A stretch of 64,000 nt of DNA. Source: Arcobacter sp. Lineage in GTDB: Bacteria > Campylobacterota > Campylobacteria > Campylobacterales > Arcobacteraceae. The DNA lies in contig JAIFNA010000004.1 in NCBI GenBank assembly GCA_020048055.1, positions 1 through 64,000 of the forward strand, given 5' to 3'. The position numbers and the translations under genes were made by a program. The notes beneath the pieces were generated by a model, which was not told the DNA's origin, did not search any database, and saw only the letters and a program-made list of their open reading frames with translations. This document shows, in pieces, positions 16,525-34,260 of the stretch (positions are counted from its first letter, which is position 1; every line of letters starts with the position of its first letter).

Positions 16525-17596
16525 TTGTGTTTTCCTTTTTCCCTTGAAGATAATTTTTGATTGATAGTCCTATGTGATAAGCTAAATTAACAGGAACAGC
16601 ATTTCCTATTTGCTTATATTGTTCTGCCATCCCTCCTACAAATTCCCAATCATCAGGAAAAGATTGAATTCTCGCATTTTCTCGCACACTAAAAGGACGA
16701 AGTTCATCAGGATGGCATCTATCTGTTTGTTTTTGAGCAGGTGTGCAAAGAACTGTAAGACCTGATTCTTCCCAAGACATTTTTCGTGCAATCCCAGTTT
16801 TTCCACCACCCAAATGATAGCTTCCACCTAAATATTCTCTAGCAATTTCATCTGGCAAATCTCTCCAACAGCCACCTTGAGAAATAAGAGCAAAAATTTC
16901 TTTTTTCTTATCGCTATAATTTGCACAGAATGAATTTGGAACATCTTGTAAAATATCTTTTAGTTTTAATTTATGTTCAAATGGTTTTGGGAATTCAAAA
17001 TCAAATCCAATTTGTTCTCTAATATCATTTCTAACTCCAATAATGACGATTCTTTCTCTTTTTTGAGCCACATTGTAATGAACAGCATTTAAGACTTTAT
17101 AATATACTTTGTAGCCAACATCAGTGAAAACATCTATCATAGTTTGAAGGGTTCTTCCTTTGTCGTGACTCACCAAACCTTTTACATTTTCAGCCAAAAA
17201 CATTTTTGGTTTTAGTTCTTTCAAAATTTCAGCATAACTATAAAATAGAGTTCCTCTTGTATCTTCAAGTCCCAGTTTTTTACCTGCATAACTAAAAGAT
17301 TGACAAGGATAACCACCAGAAAGTAAGTCAATTTCACCATCAAAATTTAAATACTTTTTAATACCAACATCTGCTATTTTTGTAACATCTGCTTCCAATA
17401 CATTCCAATTTGGTCGATTTTTTCTTAAAGTTTCACAAGCCCATTTATTGTTTTCAAGGGTGAGTTTTGTATTAAATCCTGCTTTTTCTAACCCAAGTGC
17501 TAAACCGCCTGCACCTGCAAAAAGCTCAACTACTGAAAGCTTTTTTAAAGCATTAAAATTTTCATTAGCTGTTTTTTGTCTCATTTGAATAGTCAT
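16517..17596 (-). CDS. DNA (cytosine-5-)-methyltransferase of the R-M pair
   Basis: This 359-residue enzyme transfers methyl from SAM to C5 of cytosine. Ordered motifs are I (ELFAGAGGLALGLEKAGF, 24-41), IV (SGGYPCQSFSYAG with catalytic Cys98), VI (ENVKGL), VIII (QKRERIVIIGVR) and X (QIGNAVPVNLA near the C-terminus). The target-recognition segment lies between VIII and IX. It protects host DNA from the co-encoded endonuclease. It is separated from trhP by 74 bases and is the entry point of the accessory block. Specificity is inferred as GGWCC or similar from the endonuclease family. Confidence 0.95.
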   Translation of the reverse strand: MTIQMRQKTANENFNALKKLSVVELFAGAGGLALGLEKAGFNTKLTLENNKWACETLRKNRPNWNVLEADVTKIADVGIKKYLNFDGEIDLLSGGYPCQSFSYAGKKLGLEDTRGTLFYSYAEILKELKPKMFLAENVKGLVSHDKGRTLQTMIDVFTDVGYKVYYKVLNAVHYNVAQKRERIVIIGVRNDIREQIGFDFEFPKPFEHKLKLKDILQDVPNSFCANYSDKKKEIFALISQGGCWRDLPDEIAREYLGGSYHLGGGKTGIARKMSWEESGLTVLCTPAQKQTDRCHPDELRPFSVRENARIQSFPDDWEFVGGMAEQYKQIGNAVPVNLAYHIGLSIKNYLQGKKENTNE

Positions 17597-17670
17597 CTAA
17601 AATTCCTTGTTTTAAATATAGTTTTGAAAGATATCTTTCAAAAACCATCTTGATATTTTTCCTCTTTGAC

Positions 17671-18951
17671 TTACTCTACAAAATCCTCTGTCTCAATCCT
17701 AAAAATAGTCAAATAAGGCAACTTTGTTGGAAGTTTAATTGGATTGATATTTCCACTATGAACAGACTCCAATTCTTTTCCAAGTTGAGTGATAATTTTT
17801 TTAAATTTGATGTAATATTTCCCATCCTCTTTTTTATAAATTGTCCCTATTTCATTATCAACTTCATCAATTTTAGTATTAAGTGGATGGAAAATCTCAA
17901 CCTCTTCATTTAGATAAGTTTTGTATTTGCATAAAAAATGCTCTTCATCTTTTAATACCAATCCACTAACTTCAAAAGCACCTTTACTCATCGTGTAGTC
18001 GTGGTTCTCAGTACCTTGTTTTTCAAATGGTTTATGTACAAGATAAGCATCTGTAAAACCTCTATTTTTAGTTGTTTTAAGCTCATTTTGATATTTCTCG
18101 GCATCAAATCTTCCAGCATAAAAATCATCAATCGCCATACGATAAGTGTATGCAGTAATAGCTGCATAATATGGTGATTTTGTACGACCCTCAATTTTAA
18201 CACTATCAACAGCGCCACTTGCTAAAATCTCATCGATGTGAGAAGCTAAGTTCATATCTTTTGCATTGAAGAGATAAGTGCCAATTTCTGGTTGTTCTTC
18301 AAGTCTAAAAAGTGTCCCGTGGTTTTCATTTCCAGCATATAAAGTGTATTCAAATCTACAATCATTTGCACAACTTCCCCTATTTGGAACTCGTCCCATC
18401 TGAACTGCACTCACAAGACATCTTCCACTATAAGCAAAGCACATACTCCCGTGTACAAATATCTCTATTTCAAGGTCTGGCAATCTTTTTTTTATCTCTT
18501 CGACATCTTTAAGGCTAATTTCACGAGCTGCAATAATTCTTCGCACACCCATATCATAATAAACTTTTGCATCAAGATAGTTCATAACATTTGCTTGAGT
18601 TGAAAGGTGAATTGGGATATTTGGAGCAATTTCACGACAAAGTCCAACAACCCCAGGAGTTGCAACAATAAGAGCATCTGGATTAAGCTCACTCATCGTT
18701 TTTATATGGTTTTTAAGAAGCTCAATTTGTGAGTTAAAAGGGAAGCCGTTTATTGTTACATAAACTTTTTTTCCCAAACTATGAGCATAATCAATCCCCT
18801 CTTTAAAAGTCTCAACTGTAAATTCCTTACCACTTCTTATCCTAAGACTAAAATGACTAACTCCACCATATACTGCGTCTGCTCCATAAGCAAAAGCTAT
18901 TTTTAACTTTTCTAAATTTCCAGCAGGGGATAATAATTCTACTTTTTTCAT
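17671..18951 (-). CDS. trhP: peptidase U32-family tRNA hydroxylation protein (TrhP/YegQ-like)
   Basis: This 426-residue protein of the U32 family would take part in prephenate-dependent 5-hydroxyuridine formation at tRNA position 34. Motifs are LLSPAGNLEKLKIAFAYGAD at the N-terminus, STQANVMN, EIFVHGSMCFAYSGRC and NRGSCANDCRFEY, which supply the conserved cysteines. VKIEGRTKSPYY is the signature loop. The C-terminal extension distinguishes it from TrhP-unrelated UbiU/UbiV-like members. A TATAAT box lies at 18996-19001. U32 paralogues differ in role, so the exact assignment is probable rather than certain. Confidence 0.85.
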   Translation of the reverse strand: MKKVELLSPAGNLEKLKIAFAYGADAVYGGVSHFSLRIRSGKEFTVETFKEGIDYAHSLGKKVYVTINGFPFNSQIELLKNHIKTMSELNPDALIVATPGVVGLCREIAPNIPIHLSTQANVMNYLDAKVYYDMGVRRIIAAREISLKDVEEIKKRLPDLEIEIFVHGSMCFAYSGRCLVSAVQMGRVPNRGSCANDCRFEYTLYAGNENHGTLFRLEEQPEIGTYLFNAKDMNLASHIDEILASGAVDSVKIEGRTKSPYYAAITAYTYRMAIDDFYAGRFDAEKYQNELKTTKNRGFTDAYLVHKPFEKQGTENHDYTMSKGAFEVSGLVLKDEEHFLCKYKTYLNEEVEIFHPLNTKIDEVDNEIGTIYKKEDGKYYIKFKKIITQLGKELESVHSGNINPIKLPTKLPYLTIFRIETEDFVE

Positions 18952-18995
18952 ATTACTCTTTTTTAATTTTTATATATATTCTTCTTTGAGTCGCG

Positions 18996-19001
18996 ATTAT
19001 A
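18996..19001 (-). promoter_or_regulatory. -10 box for trhP
   Basis: TATAAT on the minus strand in the divergent trhP-phoH gap, 45 bases before the trhP start. It is followed by CGCG, a spacing often seen at Campylobacterota start sites. Confidence 0.55.
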
Positions 19002-19053
19002 CTCAACCAATACTAAATTATTTATCGCTAATTTTTTGTAATCAAAAAGAGAT

Positions 19054-19059
19054 TATACT
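19054..19059 (+). promoter_or_regulatory. -10 box for the phoH-like operon
   Basis: TATACT preceded by GAT, 37 bases before the phoH ATG, in the divergent intergenic region. Confidence 0.5.
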
Positions 19060-19095
19060 TATCTAAACTATTTAAAATATAGAAAAAGGAAATTT

Positions 19096-20478
19096 ATGGA
19101 TACTAAAGAAAAAGTTTATGTTATCGATACAAATGTTGTTTTACAAAATATTCAAAATGTTTTTAATTTAAGTGATGATGGCTCAAATATTGTAGTTATC
19201 CCTGAAACAGTTTTGGTTGAATTAGAGGACAAAAAGAAGTTACACGATGAGCTTGGATATCAATCAAGACAATTTGCAAGGCTTCTGGCTCAAGCTAAGG
19301 TTGATGATATTATTTTAAAAAAAGAGTTTAAAATAGTTAAGCTCTCTTATCAAAATATCAAAATTCATATCATCTCCAAAGAGCGATATGAAAGTGAAAT
19401 ATTTGCTCACAATATCGCCGAAAGTAATGATAAAAGAATTATCGAGGTTGCAAGTGTAGCTGTTGAATACTATGAAAAAATGGATGTAACTTTTGTCTCA
19501 ATTGATATTTACGCAAGAACATTTGCATTATTTAAAAATATCAAAACCGAGACTCTAAAAGAGGATAGATCTGACATTCCAGAGTTTGAATTTATCAAAA
19601 CTATTCCACTAAATTCTATATATTTTAATGGACTAGATGGCAAATCAATTCATGAATTTGACCCAGATTACCAAAACGAAAACTTCTCTTATGAATTTAA
19701 AAGTGATGATGGAAACTCAATTTATGGAAATATTATAAATGGGAAAATATCAATTATTGATGATTCGATATTTAATCCACTAGCTCTTCGCCCTGCAAAT
19801 CTAAAACAAAAGTTTTTCTTAAGTGCAATGCTTTCAAATATGTACAATCTCCTTGTCATAGATGCAAAAGCTGGAAGTGGGAAAACACTTTTAAGTATCG
19901 CTGGCGCCATGAGACTTATTGAAAAAGGAGCTTATGAAAAAATTGTTTATGTAAGAAACTCGATTGAGTCTTTAGATAAAGGTGCGGAGGTTGGATTTTT
20001 ATCTGGAAATGATGAAAAATTTAGAATCTACAATATGGCACTTTATGATACTTTAGAATTTATTGCAAAGAAAAAACTAAAAAATGCCCAAAATATAGAC
20101 CAAATTGAATCGATAAAATCAAAAACAGCAGAGTTGATGGAGAGATACAATATCGAAACATTATGGCCAGGTGAAGCAAGGGGGCGGACACTAAGTGGAG
20201 CGATTGTGATACTTGATGAGTGGCAAAATAGTAGTGAAAATACAACTCAACTAATATTATCAAGACTTGATGAGAGTTGCATGGCGATAGTGATTGGTTC
20301 AAACAGACAAATTGACAATCTCTACTTAAATAGATTTAATAATGGGCTTACTACTCTTTTAAAACAAACAAGATTTGAACACCCTGAACTTAAAATGTTT
20401 GCAATTGAATTAACAAAAGCAGTAAGGGGTAAATTTGCAGAGTTTACTGAGCGGATTTTTGAAAACAAAAGAAAATAG
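19096..20478 (+). CDS. PIN-domain PhoH-family ATPase
   Basis: This 460-residue cytosolic protein fuses an N-terminal PIN ribonuclease-like domain (about 5-150; VYVIDTNVVLQN with the first Asp, later VSIDIYARTFA) to a C-terminal PhoH P-loop ATPase. Walker A is DAKAGSGKTLLS near residue 257 and Walker B is AIVILDEWQNSS. PIN-PhoH proteins are thought to unwind and cleave RNA; the biological target here is unknown. The C-terminal motif around SNRQIDNLYLN is typical of the family. The next gene starts on the base after its stop. Confidence 0.92.
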   Translation: MDTKEKVYVIDTNVVLQNIQNVFNLSDDGSNIVVIPETVLVELEDKKKLHDELGYQSRQFARLLAQAKVDDIILKKEFKIVKLSYQNIKIHIISKERYESEIFAHNIAESNDKRIIEVASVAVEYYEKMDVTFVSIDIYARTFALFKNIKTETLKEDRSDIPEFEFIKTIPLNSIYFNGLDGKSIHEFDPDYQNENFSYEFKSDDGNSIYGNIINGKISIIDDSIFNPLALRPANLKQKFFLSAMLSNMYNLLVIDAKAGSGKTLLSIAGAMRLIEKGAYEKIVYVRNSIESLDKGAEVGFLSGNDEKFRIYNMALYDTLEFIAKKKLKNAQNIDQIESIKSKTAELMERYNIETLWPGEARGRTLSGAIVILDEWQNSSENTTQLILSRLDESCMAIVIGSNRQIDNLYLNRFNNGLTTLLKQTRFEHPELKMFAIELTKAVRGKFAEFTERIFENKRK

Positions 20479-22116
20479 ATGAAACTAATAAACGACACAA
20501 TATACAAACATATTGAGTGTAGCGATATTGAAGATATGGTATTACAAACAAAAATCGTAAATCGTCTCCTTTTTATTACCCAAAATGCTTTAGCTTATTT
20601 TGCTTATCCATCAATAAATACAAAAAGATATATCCATAGCCTAGGAACTATGCATATGTCAGCGCACATGTACAAAAACAGTATTTTAAACGCTAAAAAT
20701 GAAGTAAAAAATAATTTTCTCAAAAACCTAAAATTATCAATCGAGGGGATTATAAGTGAAAATAAAATAAATCTTTCACTAAAAAACACAGAAATATTTG
20801 AAGATAAAGCGCTTTTTGAATTTACAATACCACTAAAATCTGACACAAGCAAAGCTATTTATCTTATCACACTTCAAGCAGTAAGATTGGCTGGATTATT
20901 GCATGATTTGGGACATTTTCCATTTTCACATCAAGTTGAATATGCGATGGAAAATATCTATAAGATGCTGAAATCACAAACAAATTTAACCCACAAACAA
21001 ACGGAATTTTTTAATTTTTATGAACAAACAACTCATAAAAGCGATGATGTTTTGCATGAATCTATTGGATACAAACTAATCAAACTACTTTTTAATTATG
21101 AATTAAATTGCACAAACAATGGTTATTTAAATCTTCTTTATTTGATTATAAAAAATATCTTAGATGAGAAAAAAGATGAATTTTTTGATTATCAAGTTTT
21201 ACACTCATTTATAAGTGGGACAATTGATGCTGATAGATTGGATTATATAAACCGTGATATGTTAGCTAGTGGATATATTGGTGGTGCTGTTGATTTTATT
21301 AGGATTGCTAAACAATCAGTTATTATTGAACATAAAAATAGATTTGTATTATCTTTTTTTGATAGCGAAATTATAGATATCGAACATATGCTTGAGATGA
21401 GATTTAATCTTTATAAAAAAATCATCTTTAACCATAAAATCACTGCAACCGACACACACCTAGAAAATGTTGTTTTATATCTTGCAAAAAGTTATTTTAG
21501 CGATGATAAAACTTCTGAACTTACAGATTCGATTTCGATGCTTTGGAAATTTTTAGATGAACAAGATTTAGAAAAAAGGCTAGATATCATCACACAACTT
21601 GATGAAAATTGGCTTATCACACTCTTTAAAAAAGAGTATTTTAAAATAAAAAATAAGCTCAATAAAAACCTCGAAGATAATAAATATCTAAAATCTTTTG
21701 AGGAGGTTTTATTTGGTAAACGATTTTACAATGCCACTTGGAAAAATTTAAATGAGTTTTATAATATATTAGACTTTAATGAAATAGAGAGATACAAATT
21801 TAGAGAAAGCTTTGGCTATGTATCGAAGAAAACCCACAATAAATTAAGCTTAGAGCTTGACAAATTTTGCTCAAAATATGAAAAAAATGATATTTTTTTT
21901 ACTTTTCAAATAGTCTCTTTAAATATTGGGATTGAAACAGATTTTTTACTATTTGATGGTGAGAAACCTATCAAAATTGATGCGATTTCAACAATTAGAA
22001 AAAGATTAAAAAAATCGATTTTAAATACAGTGCCATTTTATATCTATACAAATAAAACACATTTAACAAAAGATATGACTGAGGATATAAGAAAGATTTT
22101 GAGTGATTGTTTTTAA
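20479..22116 (+). CDS. HD-domain phosphohydrolase (dGTPase/SAMHD1-like superfamily)
   Basis: This 545-residue protein carries a full HD metal site: IHSLGTMHMS (first His), GLLHDLGHFPFSHQVE (HD pair plus following His) and SGTIDADRLDYINRD (last Asp). The DADRLDY motif and overall plan match the COG1078 group, related to dNTP triphosphohydrolases, although this family's substrates vary. Residues 90-135 form an insertion. It starts directly after phoH with no gap, so the two are co-expressed. That could mean a shared role in nucleotide or RNA turnover, which is inference. Convergent with rpoC. Confidence 0.85.
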   Translation: MKLINDTIYKHIECSDIEDMVLQTKIVNRLLFITQNALAYFAYPSINTKRYIHSLGTMHMSAHMYKNSILNAKNEVKNNFLKNLKLSIEGIISENKINLSLKNTEIFEDKALFEFTIPLKSDTSKAIYLITLQAVRLAGLLHDLGHFPFSHQVEYAMENIYKMLKSQTNLTHKQTEFFNFYEQTTHKSDDVLHESIGYKLIKLLFNYELNCTNNGYLNLLYLIIKNILDEKKDEFFDYQVLHSFISGTIDADRLDYINRDMLASGYIGGAVDFIRIAKQSVIIEHKNRFVLSFFDSEIIDIEHMLEMRFNLYKKIIFNHKITATDTHLENVVLYLAKSYFSDDKTSELTDSISMLWKFLDEQDLEKRLDIITQLDENWLITLFKKEYFKIKNKLNKNLEDNKYLKSFEEVLFGKRFYNATWKNLNEFYNILDFNEIERYKFRESFGYVSKKTHNKLSLELDKFCSKYEKNDIFFTFQIVSLNIGIETDFLLFDGEKPIKIDAISTIRKRLKKSILNTVPFYIYTNKTHLTKDMTEDIRKILSDCF

Positions 22117-22124
22117 AATAGCAA

Positions 22125-22142
22125 ATAGAGCAGAAGCCCTAT
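22125..22142. terminator. weak hairpin between convergent HD gene and rpoC
   Basis: ATAGAGC-AGAA-GCCCTAT forms a 7-bp stem with one mismatch in the 30-base gap. On the minus strand it is followed by TTGCTATTTT. It could terminate rpoC transcription, weakly supported. Confidence 0.35.
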
Positions 22143-22146
22143 CTAT

Positions 22147-30927
<8,781 letters not shown>

Positions 30928-30944
30928 AACCTTTTTAAACCACT

Positions 30945-30971
30945 AATGCTTCGCAAAAATAGCGAAGCATT
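30945..30971 (-). promoter_or_regulatory. 10-bp hairpin after rplL, no U-tract
   Basis: AATGCTTCGC and GCGAAGCATT are perfect arms around a 7-base loop, 24 bases after the rplL stop. Without a T-run it may protect the rplL 3' end or be an RNase III site, as in the equivalent E. coli spacer. Confidence 0.55.
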
Positions 30972-30994
30972 TAGAGTTTTTTAAATAATAAAAA

Positions 30995-31366
30995 TTATTT
31001 AATTATAACTTTTGCACCAGCTTCTTCTAATTGTTTTTTAGCAGCTTCAGCAACATCTTTAGGAACACCCTCTTTAACTACTGAGTTTGCTTCTTCTGAC
31101 ATTGTTTTAGCTTCTTTTAATCCAAGACCAGTTAATGCTCTGATTTCTTTAATTACATTGATTTTTTTATCTCCAGCATCTAAAATTACAACTGTAAATT
31201 CTGTTTGCTCTTCAGCAGCTTCAACAGCAGCAACTGCTCCACCAGCAACTGCAACAGGTTGTGCAGATACTCCAAATTTTTCTTCGAATTCTTTTACTAA
31301 TTCTGAAAGTTCTAATACGCTTAAGTTAGAAATAAATTCTAATACATCTTCTTTAGAAATTGCCAT
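30995..31366 (-). CDS. rplL: 50S ribosomal protein L7/L12
   Basis: This 123-residue stalk protein recruits translation factors. The N-terminal dimerisation domain ([19 protein letters not shown]) is followed by an Ala/Val-rich hinge ([16 protein letters not shown]) and the C-terminal factor-binding domain ending [30 protein letters not shown] is the conserved surface helix. Length and order after rplJ are canonical. Confidence 0.98.
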   Translation of the reverse strand: MAISKEDVLEFISNLSVLELSELVKEFEEKFGVSAQPVAVAGGAVAAVEAAEEQTEFTVVILDAGDKKINVIKEIRALTGLGLKEAKTMSEEANSVVKEGVPKDVAEAAKKQLEEAGAKVIIK

Positions 31367-31398
31367 TTAATATCCTTTTGTTTTTCTTATCATAATTC

Positions 31399-31417
31399 TT
31401 ACAAACTTTGTTTGTAA
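31399..31417. repeat. 8-bp hairpin in the rplJ-rplL spacer
   Basis: TTACAAAC-TTT-GTTTGTAA, perfect arms, 33 bases before the rplL start. Possibly a processing or spacing element; no U-tract. Confidence 0.4.
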
Positions 31418-31447
31418 CACTCAACGCAACGAAATCGTATATATTGA

Positions 31448-31936
31448 TTACGCAGCAGTCTCTTCTTTTTGTCTTCTAAGTGCATCAAGACCAATAGTAA
31501 AGTTTCTAACAGGCCCCATCCATACAGAAGCAAGCATTCCAAGTAATTCTTCTCTACCTGGTAATTTAGCAAATGCAACAACTTTTGCAGTGTCTGCAAT
31601 TTCCCCTTCGATAATTCCGCCTTTAATTACAAATGTATCTTTATTTTCAGACGCAAATTTTTCAGATATTTTACAAGCTGTAATCTGGTCATCAGCCCAT
31701 ATAAACATACTTTCTGCTTTTAAATCAAGCGTAGGCAAATTAGCATTTTTAAGTGCAACATTCACAAGAGTGTTTTTTGCAACTCTAACTTTTACATTAG
31801 ATTCTTTAGCGCTAACTCTTAAAGTTTCAAGTTTTTTGTGTTTTGAACCTTTGTAATTAATAACAACAATTGAACCAGCAGTTTTAAACTCCTCAGTTAA
31901 ATTATTTACAATAATTTTTTTTTCTTCTCTAGTCAT
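31448..31936 (-). CDS. rplJ: 50S ribosomal protein L10
   Basis: This 162-residue protein forms the base of the ribosomal stalk and binds L7/L12 dimers through its C-terminal helix. The N-terminus MTREEKKIIVNNLTEEF and VVINYKGSKHKKLETLR are typical. The start is preceded by a strong AAAGGAGG site. An L10-type leader lies directly upstream, so L10 (or L10-L12) probably represses its own translation. Confidence 0.98.
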   Translation of the reverse strand: MTREEKKIIVNNLTEEFKTAGSIVVINYKGSKHKKLETLRVSAKESNVKVRVAKNTLVNVALKNANLPTLDLKAESMFIWADDQITACKISEKFASENKDTFVIKGGIIEGEIADTAKVVAFAKLPGREELLGMLASVWMGPVRNFTIGLDALRRQKEETAA

Positions 31937-31957
31937 AAGTTTCCTCCTTTCAAAACA

Positions 31958-32012
31958 AAAAAACTTCGGTAGGAATTAATAGATATCACTATCCAACCCA
32001 CTGTCTTTAGTT
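31958..32012 (-). ncRNA. ribosomal protein L10 leader
   Basis: The minus-strand leader before rplJ contains CTAAAGACAGTGGG, a variable hairpin, then CCTACCGAAG and a T-run. This matches the conserved 'AGACAG...CCUxCCGAGG' pattern of bacterial L10 leaders that mimic the L10 site on 23S rRNA. Recognition is by pattern only. Expected function: translational feedback on rplJ-rplL. Confidence 0.7.
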
Positions 32013-32043
32013 TTAAGATAAAGCTAAAATAAAATTTAGCTAA

Positions 32044-32739
32044 TTAGTTTTTTATATCAATCATTTCCATTGGGTTAATTTTAACACCTGGACTCATTGT
32101 AAGTGAAATAGTAGCAGTTGTTACATATTTCCCTTTTGCAGTAGCTGGTTTTGCTCTATTTACAGCTGCCATTAAAGTTCTAGCATTAGCTAATATATCC
32201 TCTTTAGAAAATGAAACTTTTCCGATTCCAGCATGGATAATACCTTTTTTGTCAACTCTATATGTGATTTGACCACCTTTTGCATCTTTAACAGCTTTAG
32301 CTACATCCATAGTTACAGTTCCAACTTTTGGATTTGGCATTAAACCTTTTGGCCCAAGAATTCTTCCGATTTTACCTACAAGTCCCATTGTATCTGGAGT
32401 TGCAATTAATACATCAAAGTTAATAATTCCAGCTTGAATTTGCTCAACTAAGTCATCATTTCCAACTAAATCAGCGCCAGCAGTAGTAGCTTCGTCCATT
32501 TTTAAACCTTTTGCAAATACTGCAACTCTTACTGTTTTACCAGTTCCAGCAGGTAATACAACCGAACCTCTAATCATTTGATCAGCATGTCTTGGATCTA
32601 CATTTAAATTTAATGCCAATTCAACTGTTTCATCAAATTTAGCAGAAACTAATGTTTTAACATTTGCAACTGCATCTTCTAAACTATATACTTGTGTTGT
32701 GTCTACTTTTTCAAGTAGAGCTTTAATTCTTTTACTCAT
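32044..32739 (-). CDS. rplA: 50S ribosomal protein L1
   Basis: This 231-residue protein is counted from the ATG at 32739 ([11 protein letters not shown]). The upstream ATG at 32754 would place the GAAGGAA ribosome site inside the coding sequence and is rejected. Signature segments are [21 protein letters not shown] and [18 protein letters not shown]1 forms the mobile E-site stalk and in many bacteria also represses its own operon. It lies 77 bases after rplK, with a small hairpin (CCACA/TGTGG) in the gap. Confidence 0.98.
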   Translation of the reverse strand: MSKRIKALLEKVDTTQVYSLEDAVANVKTLVSAKFDETVELALNLNVDPRHADQMIRGSVVLPAGTGKTVRVAVFAKGLKMDEATTAGADLVGNDDLVEQIQAGIINFDVLIATPDTMGLVGKIGRILGPKGLMPNPKVGTVTMDVAKAVKDAKGGQITYRVDKKGIIHAGIGKVSFSKEDILANARTLMAAVNRAKPATAKGKYVTTATISLTMSPGVKINPMEMIDIKN

Positions 32740-32816
32740 ATTTTTCCTTCGCATATTTTAAGTTTGCTACCACATTTATTGCCTTGTGGTCTTTACGGCA
32801 CCTAAATAATCTTAGA

Positions 32817-33242
32817 CTATTTCTCTATCTCTACACCAATACTTCTACATTGACCTTCAACAATTTTCACTGCCTGATCTACATCTTTTGTATTAAGGTC
32901 AGCAATTTTTTGTTTTACTATCTCTAATACTTTCTCTTTTGAAAGTTTTGCTACTTTATTTTTAAGTGCATTATTACTACCTTTTTTGATTCCAGCAGCT
33001 TTCATAATAAGTTCACTCATTGGTGGTTGCTTAGTTACAAATGTAAAACTTTTATCAGTATAAACAGTTATAACAACAGGTATTTTAAATCCTGCATTTG
33101 CTTTTGTTCGCTCATTAAAAGCTTTACAAAATTCCATAATATTAACACCTCTTTGACCCAATGCTGGACCAACTGGTGGTGATGGATTAGCTGCACCTGC
33201 AGGTATTTGAAGCTTGATAAGCCCTTGTATCTTTTTTGCCAT
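32817..33242 (-). CDS. rplK: 50S ribosomal protein L11
   Basis: This 141-residue protein binds the GTPase-associated region of 23S rRNA and is needed for the stringent response. The N-terminal [20 protein letters not shown] and [17 protein letters not shown] are diagnostic. The length is canonical. It is separated from nusG by 91 bases that hold a long perfect inverted repeat. Confidence 0.98.
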   Translation of the reverse strand: MAKKIQGLIKLQIPAGAANPSPPVGPALGQRGVNIMEFCKAFNERTKANAGFKIPVVITVYTDKSFTFVTKQPPMSELIMKAAGIKKGSNNALKNKVAKLSKEKVLEIVKQKIADLNTKDVDQAVKIVEGQCRSIGVEIEK

Positions 33243-33263
33243 TTTAATTCCTTTTTGTTTTGA

Positions 33264-33325
33264 AATAGGTATTAGGCAATACTACTAAAAATTTAGAAGC
33301 TAGTAACTATTGCCTAATACCTATT
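33264..33325 (-). repeat. 18-bp perfect inverted repeat in the nusG-rplK spacer
   Basis: AATAGGTATTAGGCAATA and its exact complement flank 26 bases, within which TACTA/TAGTA can extend the stem. The transcript would carry a very stable hairpin between nusG and rplK. There is no T-run on either strand, so it is not a classic terminator. An RNase III site or a leader regulating the L11 operon is more likely. Confidence 0.85.
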
Positions 33326-33333
33326 AATAAAAA

Positions 33334-33861
33334 TTATCCTACTCGCTCGACTTGTGTATAAGATATCTCAACTGGTGTATTTCTTCCAAAAATTAAAACA
33401 TTAAGTGTTAATAATCCAGAAGACATATCGAACGATTCCACATTTCCATTAAAATTAGAAAATGATCCATCTTTAATTCTAACCATTTCACCTTTATCAA
33501 ATGAAATTTTTGGTTTTGCTGCTGCTCTATGGTTAACTTTTTCTAAAATTTGATTAATATCTTTTTCACTTAAAGGGGAAGGTTTTTTTGATTCACCAAT
33601 AAATCTTCCAACTTTTGGCATCGATTGAATTGCATGCCATAAAGCGGTATCAAGATCAATCTTAGCAAATACATAAGCTGAATAAAGTGGTTTTTCAATA
33701 ATTACTTTAGCACCTTTTTTAATTTCGATTAAATCTTCAGTTGGAACTAAAACTTGTTCAATTCTACCATCATTTAATTCACCACCTAGTCTCTCTAATG
33801 CTCTTTTTATTGTTAATTCACTACCTGAGTGAGTTTGTATTGCATACCAATTGTGTGCCAT
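33334..33861 (-). CDS. nusG: transcription termination/antitermination factor NusG
   Basis: This 175-residue elongation factor has an NGN domain (MAHNWYAIQTHSGSELTIKR; LYSAYVFAKIDL; VGRFIG) and a C-terminal KOW domain (FDKGEMVRIKDGSFSNFNGN). It binds the polymerase clamp and links to Rho or ribosomes. It lies 10 bases downstream of secE, the universal secE-nusG pairing. Confidence 0.98.
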   Translation of the reverse strand: MAHNWYAIQTHSGSELTIKRALERLGGELNDGRIEQVLVPTEDLIEIKKGAKVIIEKPLYSAYVFAKIDLDTALWHAIQSMPKVGRFIGESKKPSPLSEKDINQILEKVNHRAAAKPKISFDKGEMVRIKDGSFSNFNGNVESFDMSSGLLTLNVLIFGRNTPVEISYTQVERVG

Positions 33862-33871
33862 TTAAATTTCC

Positions 33872-34054
33872 TTAGTTCATTAATGAAGATAAACTTACTG
33901 ACATAATTGCATCAATAAGTGCTAAAAATAGTGAAATCACAGTCACTACAACAAAAACAGAAATATATGCACTTCTAACTTGCTCTTTTATTGGAAATAT
34001 TACTTTATTTAATTCATCTTTTGCTTGTTTATAATAAGTTTTTAGTTTGCTCAA
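33872..34054 (-). CDS. secE: preprotein translocase subunit SecE
   Basis: This 60-residue protein is the short, single-helix form of SecE: a cytoplasmic amphipathic helix (KTYYKQAKDELNKVIFP) then one membrane span (ISVFVVVTVISLFLALIDAI). It stabilises SecY in the translocon. Position between tRNA-Trp and nusG is conserved. Confidence 0.96.
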   Translation of the reverse strand: MSKLKTYYKQAKDELNKVIFPIKEQVRSAYISVFVVVTVISLFLALIDAIMSVSLSSLMN

Positions 34055-34142
34055 AATTTAACCTTTTAAAATTTAACCTAATGGTGAAAAAATAAAAATA
34101 AAAGAATATTTTACTTTTAATTTATCACGGAAATTATATTGA

Positions 34143-34218
34143 TGGCAGGTCAAGAGGGACTCGAACCCACAACACTCGGATTTGGAATCCGATGCTCTAC
34201 CATTGGAGCTATTGACCT
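34143..34218 (-). tRNA. tRNA-Trp (CCA)
   Basis: A 76-base cloverleaf with acceptor AGGTCAA/TTGACCT, the anticodon CCA in loop TTCCAAA, GGTTCGAGTCC in the T arm and an encoded 3' CCA. It sits between rpmG and secE and is probably processed from the operon transcript. Confidence 0.97.
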
Positions 34219-34260
34219 ATTAGTAACACAAATAGACAAAAGTCTATTTGTTGTTAGAAA

